In this document: positions 34,017 through 43,631 of the stretch, piece after piece
Layout: every line of letters begins with the position of its first letter
Position numbering within the stretch: the first letter of the stretch is position 1
From: Sulfurovum zhangzhouensis
Lineage (GTDB): Bacteria > Campylobacterota > Campylobacteria > Campylobacterales > Sulfurovaceae
Assembly (NCBI RefSeq): GCF_030347965.1
Contig: NZ_JAQIBD010000002.1
Location: 535,740 to 597,836, forward strand
Reading direction: 5' to 3'
Length of the DNA stretch: 62,097 nt
Notes under the pieces: generated by a model
The model's input: only the letters and a program-made list of their open reading frames with translations
Database searches by the model: none
Told to the model about the DNA's origin: nothing
Position numbers and translations under genes: made by a program

Positions 34017-35629
34017 TAGTGCCCCTTTGCTTGGTGATGATGTTTATGCTTTGGTTTTTTTAGCAGCTTCAAGCTTAAGTAAGGTGTAAAGATATACGCT
34101 ACAAAAAGTGAAGCGATCAATGCTACAGGTACATTGTAAGGGATCGGCTGCATAAATGATCCCATCATACCCCCTACAAAGGCCATCGGTACCATCGTCA
34201 TAATGATCGCCAATGTTGCTACGTTGGTCGGTGCTCCGATCTCATCAGTTGCTTCAATGAGCAGTTCATCCATCTCTTTACTATCCACATCATGTGCATG
34301 TAAATGTCTATGAATATTTTCAATCACGATAATTGCCGCATCCACTAAAAGCCCCAATGACAGCAAGAAAGCAAAAAGTGTGATCCTGTTAATCGTTTGC
34401 CCTGACAGATATGCTACAAAAAGTGTTATCGCCAAAATTGCAGGTACCGTAAAAGTCACGATAATGGATTCCTTCCACCCCAGTGCAAAGACCAGCATCA
34501 CTGCAATGATAATAATTGTGATAACCAAGTGGTGCATGAGTTCATTAACGGCTTCATTGGCTCTGGTACCATAGTTTCTTGTCACAAGATAACTGATACC
34601 TTCTTTTTCAAATCTTGTTTCATACGACTTAAGCACATCCATTACATCATTGGCTACAAATACGGCATTGGTACCCGCAAGTTTAGCTACCGTCAGTGTC
34701 ACCTGTTCTGTTGCCTCACTTAGCTTCTCTCCTTTGGAGTTCTTTTGAAGGATCTCTGCTGTTTGGAAGTTTTGGATATCGATACCTTCTGTCACTTTTG
34801 CTACATCTTTAAGATAGATCGGTGATCCCATATATTGTGCAACAATGACATTCCCCACATCTGACACATTTTCAATGGCATTTTTTACACCGAAAATAAC
34901 AAGCGTATTTTGTTGTGTTCTTCCTTTTACTTCCGGAACGTTTACTGCTACTGACTGGACAGCTTTCATAATCTGTCCAAGAGAGAGGTGATATGCAGAG
35001 AGTTTACCCATATCAACTTCGATGTTATACTGTGCTTTACGCGCACCCTTTACCGTAGTTTTTGCAACATTATTGACTGCATTAAGCTTTTGCTGTACTT
35101 CTCTGACCATTGTGAAAAGTTCTACTTCCGATACATCACTCTTAGGTTTTGCATAAAAAGCAATATTCACAATAGGAATATCTATATCGATATCAAACGG
35201 TTTGACAATCGGCTGCATAGTACCTTTTGGCAGTTGATCCATGTTCTGCATTACTTTATCGTAAAGTTTGAGGTTTGAATCTTCCCTATTTTCTCCTATA
35301 TAGTACATGACATTGACTACACCGACATTATCCATCGCCATGCCGTGGATATGTTCTATACCGCTAACCTCTCTAAGCTTACGCTCTAACGGATTGATAA
35401 TAACATTTTCAATCTCTTTGGGAGAAGCACCGGGCATCGGCACGATCACGGCACCACCGGAGATTGCGATTTGAGGGTCCTCTTCACGCGGCATGACATT
35501 CAGTGCCAAATATCCCATAAAGATCAAAAAAACACCCAGTACAGCTGTCAAAGGGTTTTTCAAAAAACCTTTGGCTAACTTACCTGCAACATCGGTAACT
35601 TCATATTCATTCTTATTGGTGGTTTGCAT
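34016..35629 (-). CDS. RND efflux pump, N-terminal half
   Basis: A 537-residue protein equal to the first half of an AcrB-like pump: TM1 (about 29-48), the first periplasmic domain (VPMPGASPKEIENVIINPLE) and TM2-TM6 (about 375-520). TM4 contains GLLVDAAIIVIEN, retaining the first relay aspartate while the second is alanine, as in CusA-type pumps. It ends in a histidine-rich tail (KHKHHHQAKGH) that could bind metal. ATG 35629 is chosen; the frame overlaps the end of the MFP gene by 17 bp. The substrate is unknown. Confidence 0.88.
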   Translation of the reverse strand: MQTTNKNEYEVTDVAGKLAKGFLKNPLTAVLGVFLIFMGYLALNVMPREEDPQIAISGGAVIVPMPGASPKEIENVIINPLERKLREVSGIEHIHGMAMDNVGVVNVMYYIGENREDSNLKLYDKVMQNMDQLPKGTMQPIVKPFDIDIDIPIVNIAFYAKPKSDVSEVELFTMVREVQQKLNAVNNVAKTTVKGARKAQYNIEVDMGKLSAYHLSLGQIMKAVQSVAVNVPEVKGRTQQNTLVIFGVKNAIENVSDVGNVIVAQYMGSPIYLKDVAKVTEGIDIQNFQTAEILQKNSKGEKLSEATEQVTLTVAKLAGTNAVFVANDVMDVLKSYETRFEKEGISYLVTRNYGTRANEAVNELMHHLVITIIIIAVMLVFALGWKESIIVTFTVPAILAITLFVAYLSGQTINRITLFAFLLSLGLLVDAAIIVIENIHRHLHAHDVDSKEMDELLIEATDEIGAPTNVATLAIIMTMVPMAFVGGMMGSFMQPIPYNVPVALIASLFVAYIFTPYLSLKLLKKPKHKHHHQAKGH

Positions 35630-36434
35630 CACAATCACACTTTATGATAATTTTTGTATACATTCCAGGATAAACCAGTGCATCTTGTTTATCAAACTCC
35701 ATCTTGATCTTGAATTTATGCGTCATAGGATTGGAACTAGGGATAATAGAAGAAATTTTTCCCTTTGTCGTAAATTCTATCGATGGGATAGCCAAATCTA
35801 CTTCATTACCTACTTTGATATGTATCAATTGAGATTCTGATATTTCTGCGATGATCTTTAAATGACTGAGATCGGTGAGAACGACTGCCGGCATTCCAGG
35901 AATGGCCATTTCACCTTCATTGAGTTTCTTATCAACAATCACACCGTCATTAGGTGCAGTCACTTTAAGGTATTTATACTGGTTAAGTACTTCCTCTTTT
36001 TTGGCTTCTGCCTGCTTTACTTGCTGTTCTGAAATCTCAACCATATCTTTAAGGTTCGCTGCTGCAAGTTCTAATGTCTCTAATTCATATTTAGAGACCA
36101 TTTTCTTCTCGTATAGTCTTTGATGTCTTGCAAGGTTAGTAAGGATATTGTTGTATTGGCTCTTATTCATCTGAAGTGCCAGTCTTGCCTGTGATATCGC
36201 CAGATCGACTTGTCTTTCTGACGATTCGATCTCTTTGGAGTCGATTTCATAAAGAAGCTGACCTTTTTTTACGATCTCTCCTTCACTTACTGCCATGTTT
36301 TTTACATATCCCATGTAACGGCTTGTGATCATTTTTTGGTTATCTGAGATCACAGAACCACTTAACTCGATATCAATGGCATTTGCACCGACTGTTAAAC
36401 ATAACAGGGTAATCAATGTGACTAGTTTTTTCAT
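35613..36434 (-). CDS. RND membrane-fusion (periplasmic adaptor) protein
   Basis: The 273-residue adaptor has a signal peptide (MKKLVTLITLLCLTVGANA), a lipoyl-like half (GYVKNMAVSEGEIVKKGQLL), an alpha-hairpin (about 75-140) and the second lipoyl half (KVTAPNDGVIVDKKLNEGE). It is short for the family and ends in CDCD just after the beta-barrel. It should link the inner-membrane RND pair to the TolC-like channel. AAGGAGAAG precedes the start; tolC ends 16 bp upstream. Confidence 0.92.
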   Translation of the reverse strand: MKKLVTLITLLCLTVGANAIDIELSGSVISDNQKMITSRYMGYVKNMAVSEGEIVKKGQLLYEIDSKEIESSERQVDLAISQARLALQMNKSQYNNILTNLARHQRLYEKKMVSKYELETLELAAANLKDMVEISEQQVKQAEAKKEEVLNQYKYLKVTAPNDGVIVDKKLNEGEMAIPGMPAVVLTDLSHLKIIAEISESQLIHIKVGNEVDLAIPSIEFTTKGKISSIIPSSNPMTHKFKIKMEFDKQDALVYPGMYTKIIIKCDCDANHQ

Positions 36435-36450
36435 ATCTTCTCCTTGCTTC

Positions 36451-37791
36451 TTAATGACTATTCAACAAACTATTGAGTTCAAAGATTTTTGTATTTCTAT
36501 CATTCTTTACAGTTAAAAGTTTCAATAACATCTCCAGTTCTTTTGACTGCTTGATCAAAACATCAGAGATAGAGACCATACCTTCTTGATAGCGTCCCTG
36601 ATAGTTTTCATAGACTTTTCTTGCAAACAGTAATTGTTTTTTATAGCTTTTTACATCGGCATCTTTGCCTCTGATCTCAGTTTCAAGCTTCTTTGCTTTC
36701 AGCTTGATACCGCTCTTTGCCAAAGCAACCTGGCTTTGTACTTTCATACGGTTTACCTTTGCTTTTTCAAGATTTGCATAGTCAGTTCCTCCTGAAAAAA
36801 GGTTCCATTTTAACTGAACACCTACCGTATAAGAGTCTTTTTGTTCAAACTCATTAAAGAGTTGATTATCTGCACTTCCATACTCTGCAAATGCACCGAC
36901 TGTCGGTAGAAAGTTTGCCTCTTCTAATCCTACTGCCATATCTGCAATCTTTTCACCAAGAAGTGCCTTTTGGATATCAATATTTTTTGCGTCAAGTTCT
37001 TTTGGGTCTACGGTTGGAATCGGAGCCATATCGCTGATACGTTCAATCGATGAAACCTCAGTGTTCAATAAAAAAGAGAGGAACTGATAAGCAAGTTCTC
37101 TGTTGAGCTTTGCTTGATTGTACAAACTGAGAGCCTCTGCTTTACGTGCCTGTACCTCAAGAAGATCGATGTTTTGTGCATAACCCTCTGTTTTCATTGT
37201 TGAAACGACATTTTCCAGACGAGTGATGTTTTTGAGGATCGTTGAGAGATTTCCAATGTAGTTTTCAACCAGTGATATATCATAAAATGCTTTTTTTGTT
37301 TGAAAGATTTTTTCATTGAGCAACTGTTTGGTATCAAATTGACTCATTTGATGCATCGATTCTGTTATATGGCCATATTCAGTCAGTTTACCGCCTGTAT
37401 AGAGAGGCAGCATATAGGAAAATTTTGTTTGATAATGATTTCTAGCTTCAGGATAATTTAGGTTATATGGCTGAATACTCAAAACATTTGGATCTGCTGG
37501 ATTAAACTCACCTGCACCAAAGTCGCCAAATGTAGCTTCACGGCTCGATAATTTAAATCCAAATACATTACCCGCATCATTAGAACGCATCCCTTGCACC
37601 GTTACATCTAATTGACCAAAATGATGTCCTGTTGCAGCTTTTGCTTCATACTCTTTCATTTGTGCTTCAAAACGTGAAACTTTCAGCTCAAGGTTCTTAT
37701 TTTTGAGTAGTTCAAGTGCCTGCTGTAGTTGTAGATTTTCCAAGCCAGCAAAAAGCGGTAGAGTGAAAAGAAGGATCAGATACTTTTTCAT
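36451..37791 (-). CDS. TolC-family outer-membrane efflux channel
   Basis: The 446-residue channel begins with a signal peptide (MKKYLILLFTLPLFAGLENL), so ATG 37791 is chosen over the longer frame to 37833. GGGGG lies about 10 bp before it. Long coiled-coil helices (residues about 115-260 and 320-430) carry the duplicated OEP domain, including YEVGVQLKWNLFSGG-like strand SYTVGVQLKWNLFSGGTDY. It is the first gene of the tolC-MFP-RND operon. A TATAAT box lies about 30 bp upstream. Confidence 0.93.
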   Translation of the reverse strand: MKKYLILLFTLPLFAGLENLQLQQALELLKNKNLELKVSRFEAQMKEYEAKAATGHHFGQLDVTVQGMRSNDAGNVFGFKLSSREATFGDFGAGEFNPADPNVLSIQPYNLNYPEARNHYQTKFSYMLPLYTGGKLTEYGHITESMHQMSQFDTKQLLNEKIFQTKKAFYDISLVENYIGNLSTILKNITRLENVVSTMKTEGYAQNIDLLEVQARKAEALSLYNQAKLNRELAYQFLSFLLNTEVSSIERISDMAPIPTVDPKELDAKNIDIQKALLGEKIADMAVGLEEANFLPTVGAFAEYGSADNQLFNEFEQKDSYTVGVQLKWNLFSGGTDYANLEKAKVNRMKVQSQVALAKSGIKLKAKKLETEIRGKDADVKSYKKQLLFARKVYENYQGRYQEGMVSISDVLIKQSKELEMLLKLLTVKNDRNTKIFELNSLLNSH

Positions 37792-37818
37792 GCTATATAT
37801 ACCCCCAATTAAAATACT

Positions 37819-37824
37819 ATTATA
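37819..37824 (-). promoter_or_regulatory. -10 box of the efflux operon
   Basis: TATAAT on the minus strand, 28 bp upstream of the chosen tolC start, following GGT and a T-rich region. Confidence 0.45.
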
Positions 37825-37923
37825 ACCTAACAAATAGATAGAATGCCAAGAATGGATTTATAATAAGGTGAGATTATATCATACATTACTTATAGTAATG
37901 CTAATGAGGGGGTTTTGTAAAAC

Positions 37924-37945
37924 TATACAGCCAAAAGGCTGTATA
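37924..37945 (-). terminator. Terminator after serA
   Basis: TATACAGCC (37924-37932) and GGCTGTATA (37937-37945) form a perfect stem with an AAAA loop, 5 bp past the serA stop. AGTTTTAC follows on the minus strand. Confidence 0.7.
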
Positions 37946-37949
37946 TGTA

Positions 37950-39539
37950 TTAAAGTGATGCGTGACTAACGCTGATACAAGCTTTAAGCGATGAAAGTTC
38001 ATCAAGGATAGCTTTAGTAACTTGACCATCAACTTTAACAACCGCAAGTGCTTGTTGCTTCTTATCACGTCCAAGTCTAAAGTCTGATATGTTAAGGTTA
38101 TGGCTAGCCATGATTCTTCCCACATCACCGATCACACCAGGAGTATCTGTATTTCTAAAGAATACCATAGTACCTTTTGGTTCTACATCAAGAATATACT
38201 CATCGATCTCAACAATACGCTGTGCTGTACCGTCAAAGACCGTACCGCCGATTGTGATCGTACTGTTTTGTGTAGTCAATTTTACTTCAATCTTGTTAGT
38301 AAATCCACTTGTATTTGGTTTCGTATCTTTAATAATTTCGATACCACGCTCTTTTGCAACGAATTCTGCATTTACATAGTTTACTTGATCAGAAAGAGAT
38401 TCTGTCAATACACCTACAGTAGCAAATGTGCCAAGTGATTCCACATATTCTGCGATTTCACCTTTAGCAGTTACTTTAATCGATTTGATCGCAGATTTTG
38501 TCACTTGTGCAGAGATATGTCCGATTTTTTGGATAAGTTCAAGATACGGTCGTACATACTCAGGAAGTTCATTCTCTTTAATTGGCAAATTCAGTGCATT
38601 TGGATAAGCAATACCTTTAACAGCGGCAATAGCATTTTCAGCTGCCTGAACTGCGATATTTCTCTGTGACTCTTTTGTATTGGCACCAAGGTGAGGTGTT
38701 ACCGTTACATTGTCTAGATCAAGAAGCGGGTGGTCTGTTGCAGGTTCTTTATTGAACACATCGATTCCTGCCATTGCGATCTTACCTGACTTCAATCCCT
38801 CAACAAGAGCATCTTCATCATAGAGACCACCTCTAGCACAGTTAATAAGGATCACGCCGTCTTTCATTTTGGCAATCTCTTCAGCACCAATCATACCGAT
38901 CGTCTCTTCAGTTTTTGGAGTATGGATAGTAATGATATCACATGCCAAAATATCATCAAAATTTTTCGTATATTTAACATCTACATCTGTTGCTTTTGAA
39001 GAATCAATGTATGGGTCATATGTAATAACTTCCATTTCAAAAGCTTTTGCTCTTTTACCTACACGAGAACCGATGTTACCAAAACCGATGATACCAAGCT
39101 TTTTGTCTTTTAGCTCTGTACCATACCAGTCTTGTCTTCTCCAGATACGGTCCAGCTTAAGGTTATTGTGGGCATAAGGGAAAGTTCTAACACATGAAAG
39201 CATATGTGTCATCGTAAGCTCAACTGCTGCAATCGTATTGGCAGTTGGTACGTTCATAACAACAATACCTTGTTTGCTACATCCAGGAATATCGACATTA
39301 TCGACACCTACACCTGCACGTACTACAGCAGTCACTTTCTTTGCATTTGCCAAAAAGGCATCATCAACATCAGTAGATGAACGAGTGATTGCAACATCGG
39401 CTAGAGGAATGATCTCTGTAATCAGTTTATCTTTTGGTTCATCAGCAGCGTTGATCAGCTCAATATCATTATCATTTGCAAGAATATCTAAACCACTTTG
39501 ATGAATGTGGTCACAAACAACAATAGTCTTCTTTGACAT
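37950..39539 (-). CDS. serA: D-3-phosphoglycerate dehydrogenase
   Basis: A 529-residue enzyme that oxidises 3-phosphoglycerate to 3-phosphohydroxypyruvate, the first step of serine synthesis. The NAD-binding motif is GIIGFGNIGSRVGKR. The catalytic Arg, Glu and His are in LINCARGGLYDEDAL, the IDVFNKEPA region and TPHLGANTKESQ. Residues about 315-450 form the extra allosteric domain, and the C-terminus (MVFFRNTDTPGVIGDVGRIM) is an ACT domain for serine feedback. The length matches the long type. It is next to rpsA, an order shared with Campylobacter. Confidence 0.97.
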   Translation of the reverse strand: MSKKTIVVCDHIHQSGLDILANDNDIELINAADEPKDKLITEIIPLADVAITRSSTDVDDAFLANAKKVTAVVRAGVGVDNVDIPGCSKQGIVVMNVPTANTIAAVELTMTHMLSCVRTFPYAHNNLKLDRIWRRQDWYGTELKDKKLGIIGFGNIGSRVGKRAKAFEMEVITYDPYIDSSKATDVDVKYTKNFDDILACDIITIHTPKTEETIGMIGAEEIAKMKDGVILINCARGGLYDEDALVEGLKSGKIAMAGIDVFNKEPATDHPLLDLDNVTVTPHLGANTKESQRNIAVQAAENAIAAVKGIAYPNALNLPIKENELPEYVRPYLELIQKIGHISAQVTKSAIKSIKVTAKGEIAEYVESLGTFATVGVLTESLSDQVNYVNAEFVAKERGIEIIKDTKPNTSGFTNKIEVKLTTQNSTITIGGTVFDGTAQRIVEIDEYILDVEPKGTMVFFRNTDTPGVIGDVGRIMASHNLNISDFRLGRDKKQQALAVVKVDGQVTKAILDELSSLKACISVSHASL

Positions 39540-39592
39540 GTAATAACCTTTGTTTCAATTTATTAAGAACACATAATTTAGTATGATTAGAA

Positions 39593-39617
39593 AAATGAGG
39601 TAAAAGTTACCTCATTT
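39593..39617 (-). terminator. Terminator after rpsA
   Basis: AAATGAGGTAA (39593-39603) pairs with TTACCTCATTT (39607-39617). T-runs occur on both sides, so it could work in both directions, but only rpsA ends here (stop at 39670). Confidence 0.65.
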
Positions 39618-39669
39618 TTTTTAATCGAAGTATAGGGTTTGAAGCTTTAATTTATCTAAAAAAAAGTGA

Positions 39670-41322
39670 TTATTTTTTAAATGCATCACCAAATGCATCA
39701 CCTAAAGTCATGCTGTCATCTTGCTCAAGATTAAGTTTTTCCATAGCTTCTCTCTCTTCTTGACGCTCAAGTCTTCTAACAGAGACTCTGATACGATCAT
39801 TGTTTGCATCAATGAAGCTGATAACACCCTTGATCTCTTGACCTTTTTCAATTTCTTCAAATTTAAGCGGATGAAGATCTTCAGTTCTGATCAATGCATC
39901 AACATTATCTTCCAAAGAGATAAATACACCGAAATCTTTTTTGTCTTTTACTGTACCAGTTACGATAGAACCGTTTTTATGGTTAGCAGCAAATGCTCTT
40001 ACAGGTGAATCTTCCAAAGCCTTTTTAGAAAGAGATACTTTCTCTGTATCTCTATCGACCTTAATGATCTTCACTTCGATCTCATCACCAACTTTAAGCT
40101 CTGACTTTGCAGTTTTGCTCTTGTCCCAAGATACTTCTTGGTTATGAAGAAGACCTTCTACCGGTCCTACTTTTACAAATGCACCAAAATCAGTAATAGA
40201 AGTTACTGTACCTTTAACGCTGTCACCTACTTTGAAGTCAGAAGCAAATGCATCCATTGGTTTTGGAAGAAGGTTTTTAAGGCTTACTCTAAGTCTTCTA
40301 CCCTCTTTATCAACTTCGATCACCTCTACATTGATCTCTTGTCCATTCTCTAGGTAGTCTTTTGGATGTTTTACATTCTTATCCCAAGAGATTTCAGATA
40401 CGTGAAGGAATGCTTCAAGATCTTCTCCAAGGTCAACAAATACACCATATGGCTCAATATTTGATACTGTAGCAGTTACTGTATCACCTACACCGATGAT
40501 AGAGTCAATGTCAGCCCATGGATCTGGATTTGCATCTTTAATAGAAAGTGAAAGATGTCTCTTCTTCTTATCATAATCAAGTGCAACTACGTTAACTTCG
40601 TCACCTTCTTTGAAGTATTTAGCAGGATTTACAGGACCTTTGTGAGAGATCTGTGAATAGTGAACAAGACCGTCCATTCCACCAACATCTACAAACATAC
40701 CGTATGAAGTGATCTTTTTAACTGTACCAACTACTGGCTCTTTGCTCTCTAGAAGTGTATTAACGATCTCATCAGTTTTCGCTTTATCTCTTTCGATAAG
40801 CTCTTTTCTTGATACAACTACAGAACCTTTATCTTTGTCAACTTTTACGATCATTGCTTTGATCTTTTTGCCAAGTGGATCTGCTTTTGATGAAAGGTAA
40901 GAAAGAGTACGAGGCATGAAGAACTCAAGACCGTCTACTTCAATTACATACCCACCTTTATTTTTCTTAGTTACTGTACCTTCGATGATATACTCTTGCT
41001 CAGGATCATACTCAGCAATGAACTCATTGATCGCTGCTCTGCTTTGAGCTGCTTTATAAGATACTTTACCTCTTCCAAGTGTAACTACTTCGATCTCATC
41101 ATTTACGTTGAAAGTAATGTTTCCATCTTTATCTTTGATCTCATCTAGGCTAAGACTTGCATCTCTACCGCCACCGATATCTACAACTGCCAAATTGTCT
41201 TTCTCGTCAACCTTAACGATCGTACCTTTTACTAAATCACTTTTTGATTCTGCTTTTTTGAAAGATTCCTCTAGCATCGCTTCAAAATCTACGTCTTCTA
41301 CTTCGATATCTTCGAACTTCAT
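39670..41322 (-). CDS. rpsA: 30S ribosomal protein S1
   Basis: A 550-residue S1 with about six S1 RNA-binding repeats, visible as recurring GTVKKITSYGMFVDVGGMDG, ATVSNIEPYGVFVDLGEDLE and GTVTSITDFGAFVKVGPVEG segments. It brings mRNA to the ribosome. The N-terminus is acidic (FEDIEVEDVDFEAM). A TATAAT box 36 bp upstream suggests its own promoter, and a terminator follows. The ispH-aroA neighbours are separated by 178 bp. Confidence 0.97.
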   Translation of the reverse strand: MKFEDIEVEDVDFEAMLEESFKKAESKSDLVKGTIVKVDEKDNLAVVDIGGGRDASLSLDEIKDKDGNITFNVNDEIEVVTLGRGKVSYKAAQSRAAINEFIAEYDPEQEYIIEGTVTKKNKGGYVIEVDGLEFFMPRTLSYLSSKADPLGKKIKAMIVKVDKDKGSVVVSRKELIERDKAKTDEIVNTLLESKEPVVGTVKKITSYGMFVDVGGMDGLVHYSQISHKGPVNPAKYFKEGDEVNVVALDYDKKKRHLSLSIKDANPDPWADIDSIIGVGDTVTATVSNIEPYGVFVDLGEDLEAFLHVSEISWDKNVKHPKDYLENGQEINVEVIEVDKEGRRLRVSLKNLLPKPMDAFASDFKVGDSVKGTVTSITDFGAFVKVGPVEGLLHNQEVSWDKSKTAKSELKVGDEIEVKIIKVDRDTEKVSLSKKALEDSPVRAFAANHKNGSIVTGTVKDKKDFGVFISLEDNVDALIRTEDLHPLKFEEIEKGQEIKGVISFIDANNDRIRVSVRRLERQEEREAMEKLNLEQDDSMTLGDAFGDAFKK

Positions 41323-41357
41323 ACCTACTATCCTTATGTGTACACAAATTTTGCGTT

Positions 41358-41363
41358 ATTATA
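41358..41363 (-). promoter_or_regulatory. -10 box of rpsA
   Basis: TATAAT on the minus strand, 36 bp before the rpsA start, directly after a T/A-rich stretch. Confidence 0.45.
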
Positions 41364-41499
41364 CCTATTTTTTTAAAAATAACGCTTACTAACTAATGGC
41401 TTTTCACACTCGAAAACATCGGAAATATCTGCGTTTAAACTCTTGTCAGGAAGTATATTTTAAGGAAAGTATGCTAGTTTTTATCAATTAGCCTGGTAC

Positions 41500-42783
41500 T
41501 TAGGAGGAGATACTCTCAAGTACATCAAAATAAGTAGGAAAAGTTTTGGCCGTACACTCAGGTTCATTGATCGTCACAGATACCGGATCAAGTGCCAAAA
41601 GAGAAAAACACATTGCCATTCTGTGATCATCATAAGTATCGATCGCAGCATGTTTAAGCTGTACAGGAGGAGTGACCTTCAGGTAGTCTTCTCCCTCTTC
41701 TACTTCAGCCCCTACTTTACGAAGCTCGGTTGCCATCGCTGTTAGTCTGTCGGTCTCTTTAACCCGCCAGTTATAGATATTGCGCAGAGTAGTCGTACCT
41801 TTTGCAAAGAGTGCCGTTGTAGCGATTGTCATCGCTGCATCAGGAATATGGTTAAAATCCATATCAATGCCATGAAGCTCTCCCCTGCTTACAGCAATAT
41901 ACGTATCACCCCATTCTACTTTTGCACCCATCTTCTCCAATACATCTGCAAAATATATATCTCCCTGGATACTCTTTTTGCCGATACCGGTCACTTTGAC
42001 TCTGCCACCTTTGATTGCTGCAGCAGCAAGAAAGTAAGAAGCCGAAGAAGCATCACCTTCTACCATAAAACTCTCTATAGCCTTGTAGCTTTGTCTACCT
42101 TTAACATAAAAGGTTTTATAGTCATTATTTTCTACTGTTACACCAAAATCTTTCATAATATCCAGTGTAATATCGATATAAGGTTTGGAGACCAGTTCAC
42201 CTTTTATCTTGATTGTTGTATCTTTTTCTATCAATGGTGCAGCCATCAACAATGCAGTTAAGAATTGACTGGAGATCGCTCCGTCTATTTCAACCTCTCC
42301 GCCAACAAGACCGTCAGCATCGATAAAGAGCGGTGGATAACCCTCATTTTTCTCATAAGTGATTTTCGCTCCTGCCTGGATCAATGCATCTACAAGGTGA
42401 CCGATAGGGCGTTCTTCCATACGAGGTTCACCTGTGAGATGATATCTTCCTTTTCCAAGACAGAGTGCGGCACAAAGTGGCCTCATTGCCGTCCCGGCAT
42501 TCCCAAGAAAGAGTTCTTTGGTTTCATTATGTTCAAAAGCTCCCCCATTACCTTCTACAATACATTCGGTCTTATCTGAAGATAGCTGATAATTAATCCC
42601 TAAAATTTTTAAGGCATTGAGCATATGCCTTGTATCATCACTCTCTAAAAGGTTAGTGATTTTTGAAGTTCCTTTTGCCAATGCTGCAAGCAAAAGTGCC
42701 CTGTTTGAAAGGCTCTTTGATCCGGGAAGATTCACTTCACCTTCAATTTTTGAGATAGGTTTTAACGTAATTGAGTTCATCAA
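41500..42783 (-). CDS. aroA: 3-phosphoshikimate 1-carboxyvinyltransferase (EPSP synthase)
   Basis: A 427-residue enzyme of the shikimate pathway. The phosphoshikimate site is [20 protein letters not shown], with [12 protein letters not shown] for the phosphoenolpyruvate side, GDASSASYF and [16 protein letters not shown] Gly-Asn-Ala-Gly-Thr-Ala motif is class I/II-like. It starts 5 bp after ispH; the pair, with pheT and pheS, forms a compact run as in Campylobacter. Confidence 0.97.
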   Translation of the reverse strand: MMNSITLKPISKIEGEVNLPGSKSLSNRALLLAALAKGTSKITNLLESDDTRHMLNALKILGINYQLSSDKTECIVEGNGGAFEHNETKELFLGNAGTAMRPLCAALCLGKGRYHLTGEPRMEERPIGHLVDALIQAGAKITYEKNEGYPPLFIDADGLVGGEVEIDGAISSQFLTALLMAAPLIEKDTTIKIKGELVSKPYIDITLDIMKDFGVTVENNDYKTFYVKGRQSYKAIESFMVEGDASSASYFLAAAAIKGGRVKVTGIGKKSIQGDIYFADVLEKMGAKVEWGDTYIAVSRGELHGIDMDFNHIPDAAMTIATTALFAKGTTTLRNIYNWRVKETDRLTAMATELRKVGAEVEEGEDYLKVTPPVQLKHAAIDTYDDHRMAMCFSLLALDPVSVTINEPECTAKTFPTYFDVLESISS

Positions 42784-42788
42784 TATCC

Positions 42789-43625
42789 CTATTTTTTCAT
42801 ACTTTCAATTTTATTGATCACGTTCTGCACGACCCAATCAGGAGTTGAAGCACCCGCTGAGATGCCGCAAAGTTTTTTACCCTCAAACCATGAAGGGTCA
42901 AGCTCTTCCTCATTTTCGATCAAATAGCTATCCTCACAGTCACGTTTACATATACTGTGCAGCTGCTTGGTATTTGAAGAGTGTTTACCCCCGATTACGA
43001 TCATCACATCTGCACGTTTCGCAAGCTCTGCAGCAGCATCCTGATTTTCAAATGTCGCATTACAGATCGTGTTAAATACACGTACTTCTTTACGTGTTAA
43101 AATCAATGCATTGACAATCTTTAAAAAGTCTTCGGGTTTTCTGGTTGTTTGTGAAACTAAGGCTACTTTACTGCTAAGCGGCAAATCTTCCAGTTCATCT
43201 GATTCAAGGACGATAAATGCATCTTTCGGATTGACTGCATAACTTACTACTCCTTTGATCTCAGGGTGATTTTTGTCACCAAAGATCACAATAGAGTACC
43301 CCTCTTCACTCATCTTCTCAACAATCTGCTGAGGCGTAGTAACATAGGGACAGGTCGCGTCGATCACTTTGTTGTTCTGTTTATTTAAGACTGCAAGCTC
43401 ATGCTTAGGTATTCCGTGTGTACGGATAACCACTGAATCATCAGCATCAATATCATTTAGCGATTCGGCCAAACCGATGTTGAATCCTTCTTTGAGTCGA
43501 TTGATCTCATCTTTATTGTGTATCAGAGGACCATAGGTTTTGCTTCCTTTATGCTCTTCTGCAATTCGTATCGCACGCTTTACGCCAAAACAAAAACCGT
43601 AAGAGGAAGCCAACTCAATTTTCAT
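42789..43625 (-). CDS. ispH: 4-hydroxy-3-methylbut-2-enyl diphosphate reductase
   Basis: The 278-residue terminal enzyme of the MEP isoprenoid pathway, an iron-sulfur protein. The three cluster cysteines are in [11 protein letters not shown] (Cys12), [11 protein letters not shown] and [24 protein letters not shown] and [13 protein letters not shown] are substrate-binding segments. It starts 6 bp after pheT and precedes aroA. Its presence indicates the non-mevalonate route. Confidence 0.97.
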   Translation of the reverse strand: MKIELASSYGFCFGVKRAIRIAEEHKGSKTYGPLIHNKDEINRLKEGFNIGLAESLNDIDADDSVVIRTHGIPKHELAVLNKQNNKVIDATCPYVTTPQQIVEKMSEEGYSIVIFGDKNHPEIKGVVSYAVNPKDAFIVLESDELEDLPLSSKVALVSQTTRKPEDFLKIVNALILTRKEVRVFNTICNATFENQDAAAELAKRADVMIVIGGKHSSNTKQLHSICKRDCEDSYLIENEEELDPSWFEGKKLCGISAGASTPDWVVQNVINKIESMKK

Positions 43626-43631
43626 CTTAAC

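Noticed and set aside
34010-34022. Frameshift or sequencing error joining the two RND halves
   Set aside because: The second half has its own strong ribosome binding site and ATG at TAATG, and the first half ends in a distinct histidine tail at the natural domain border.
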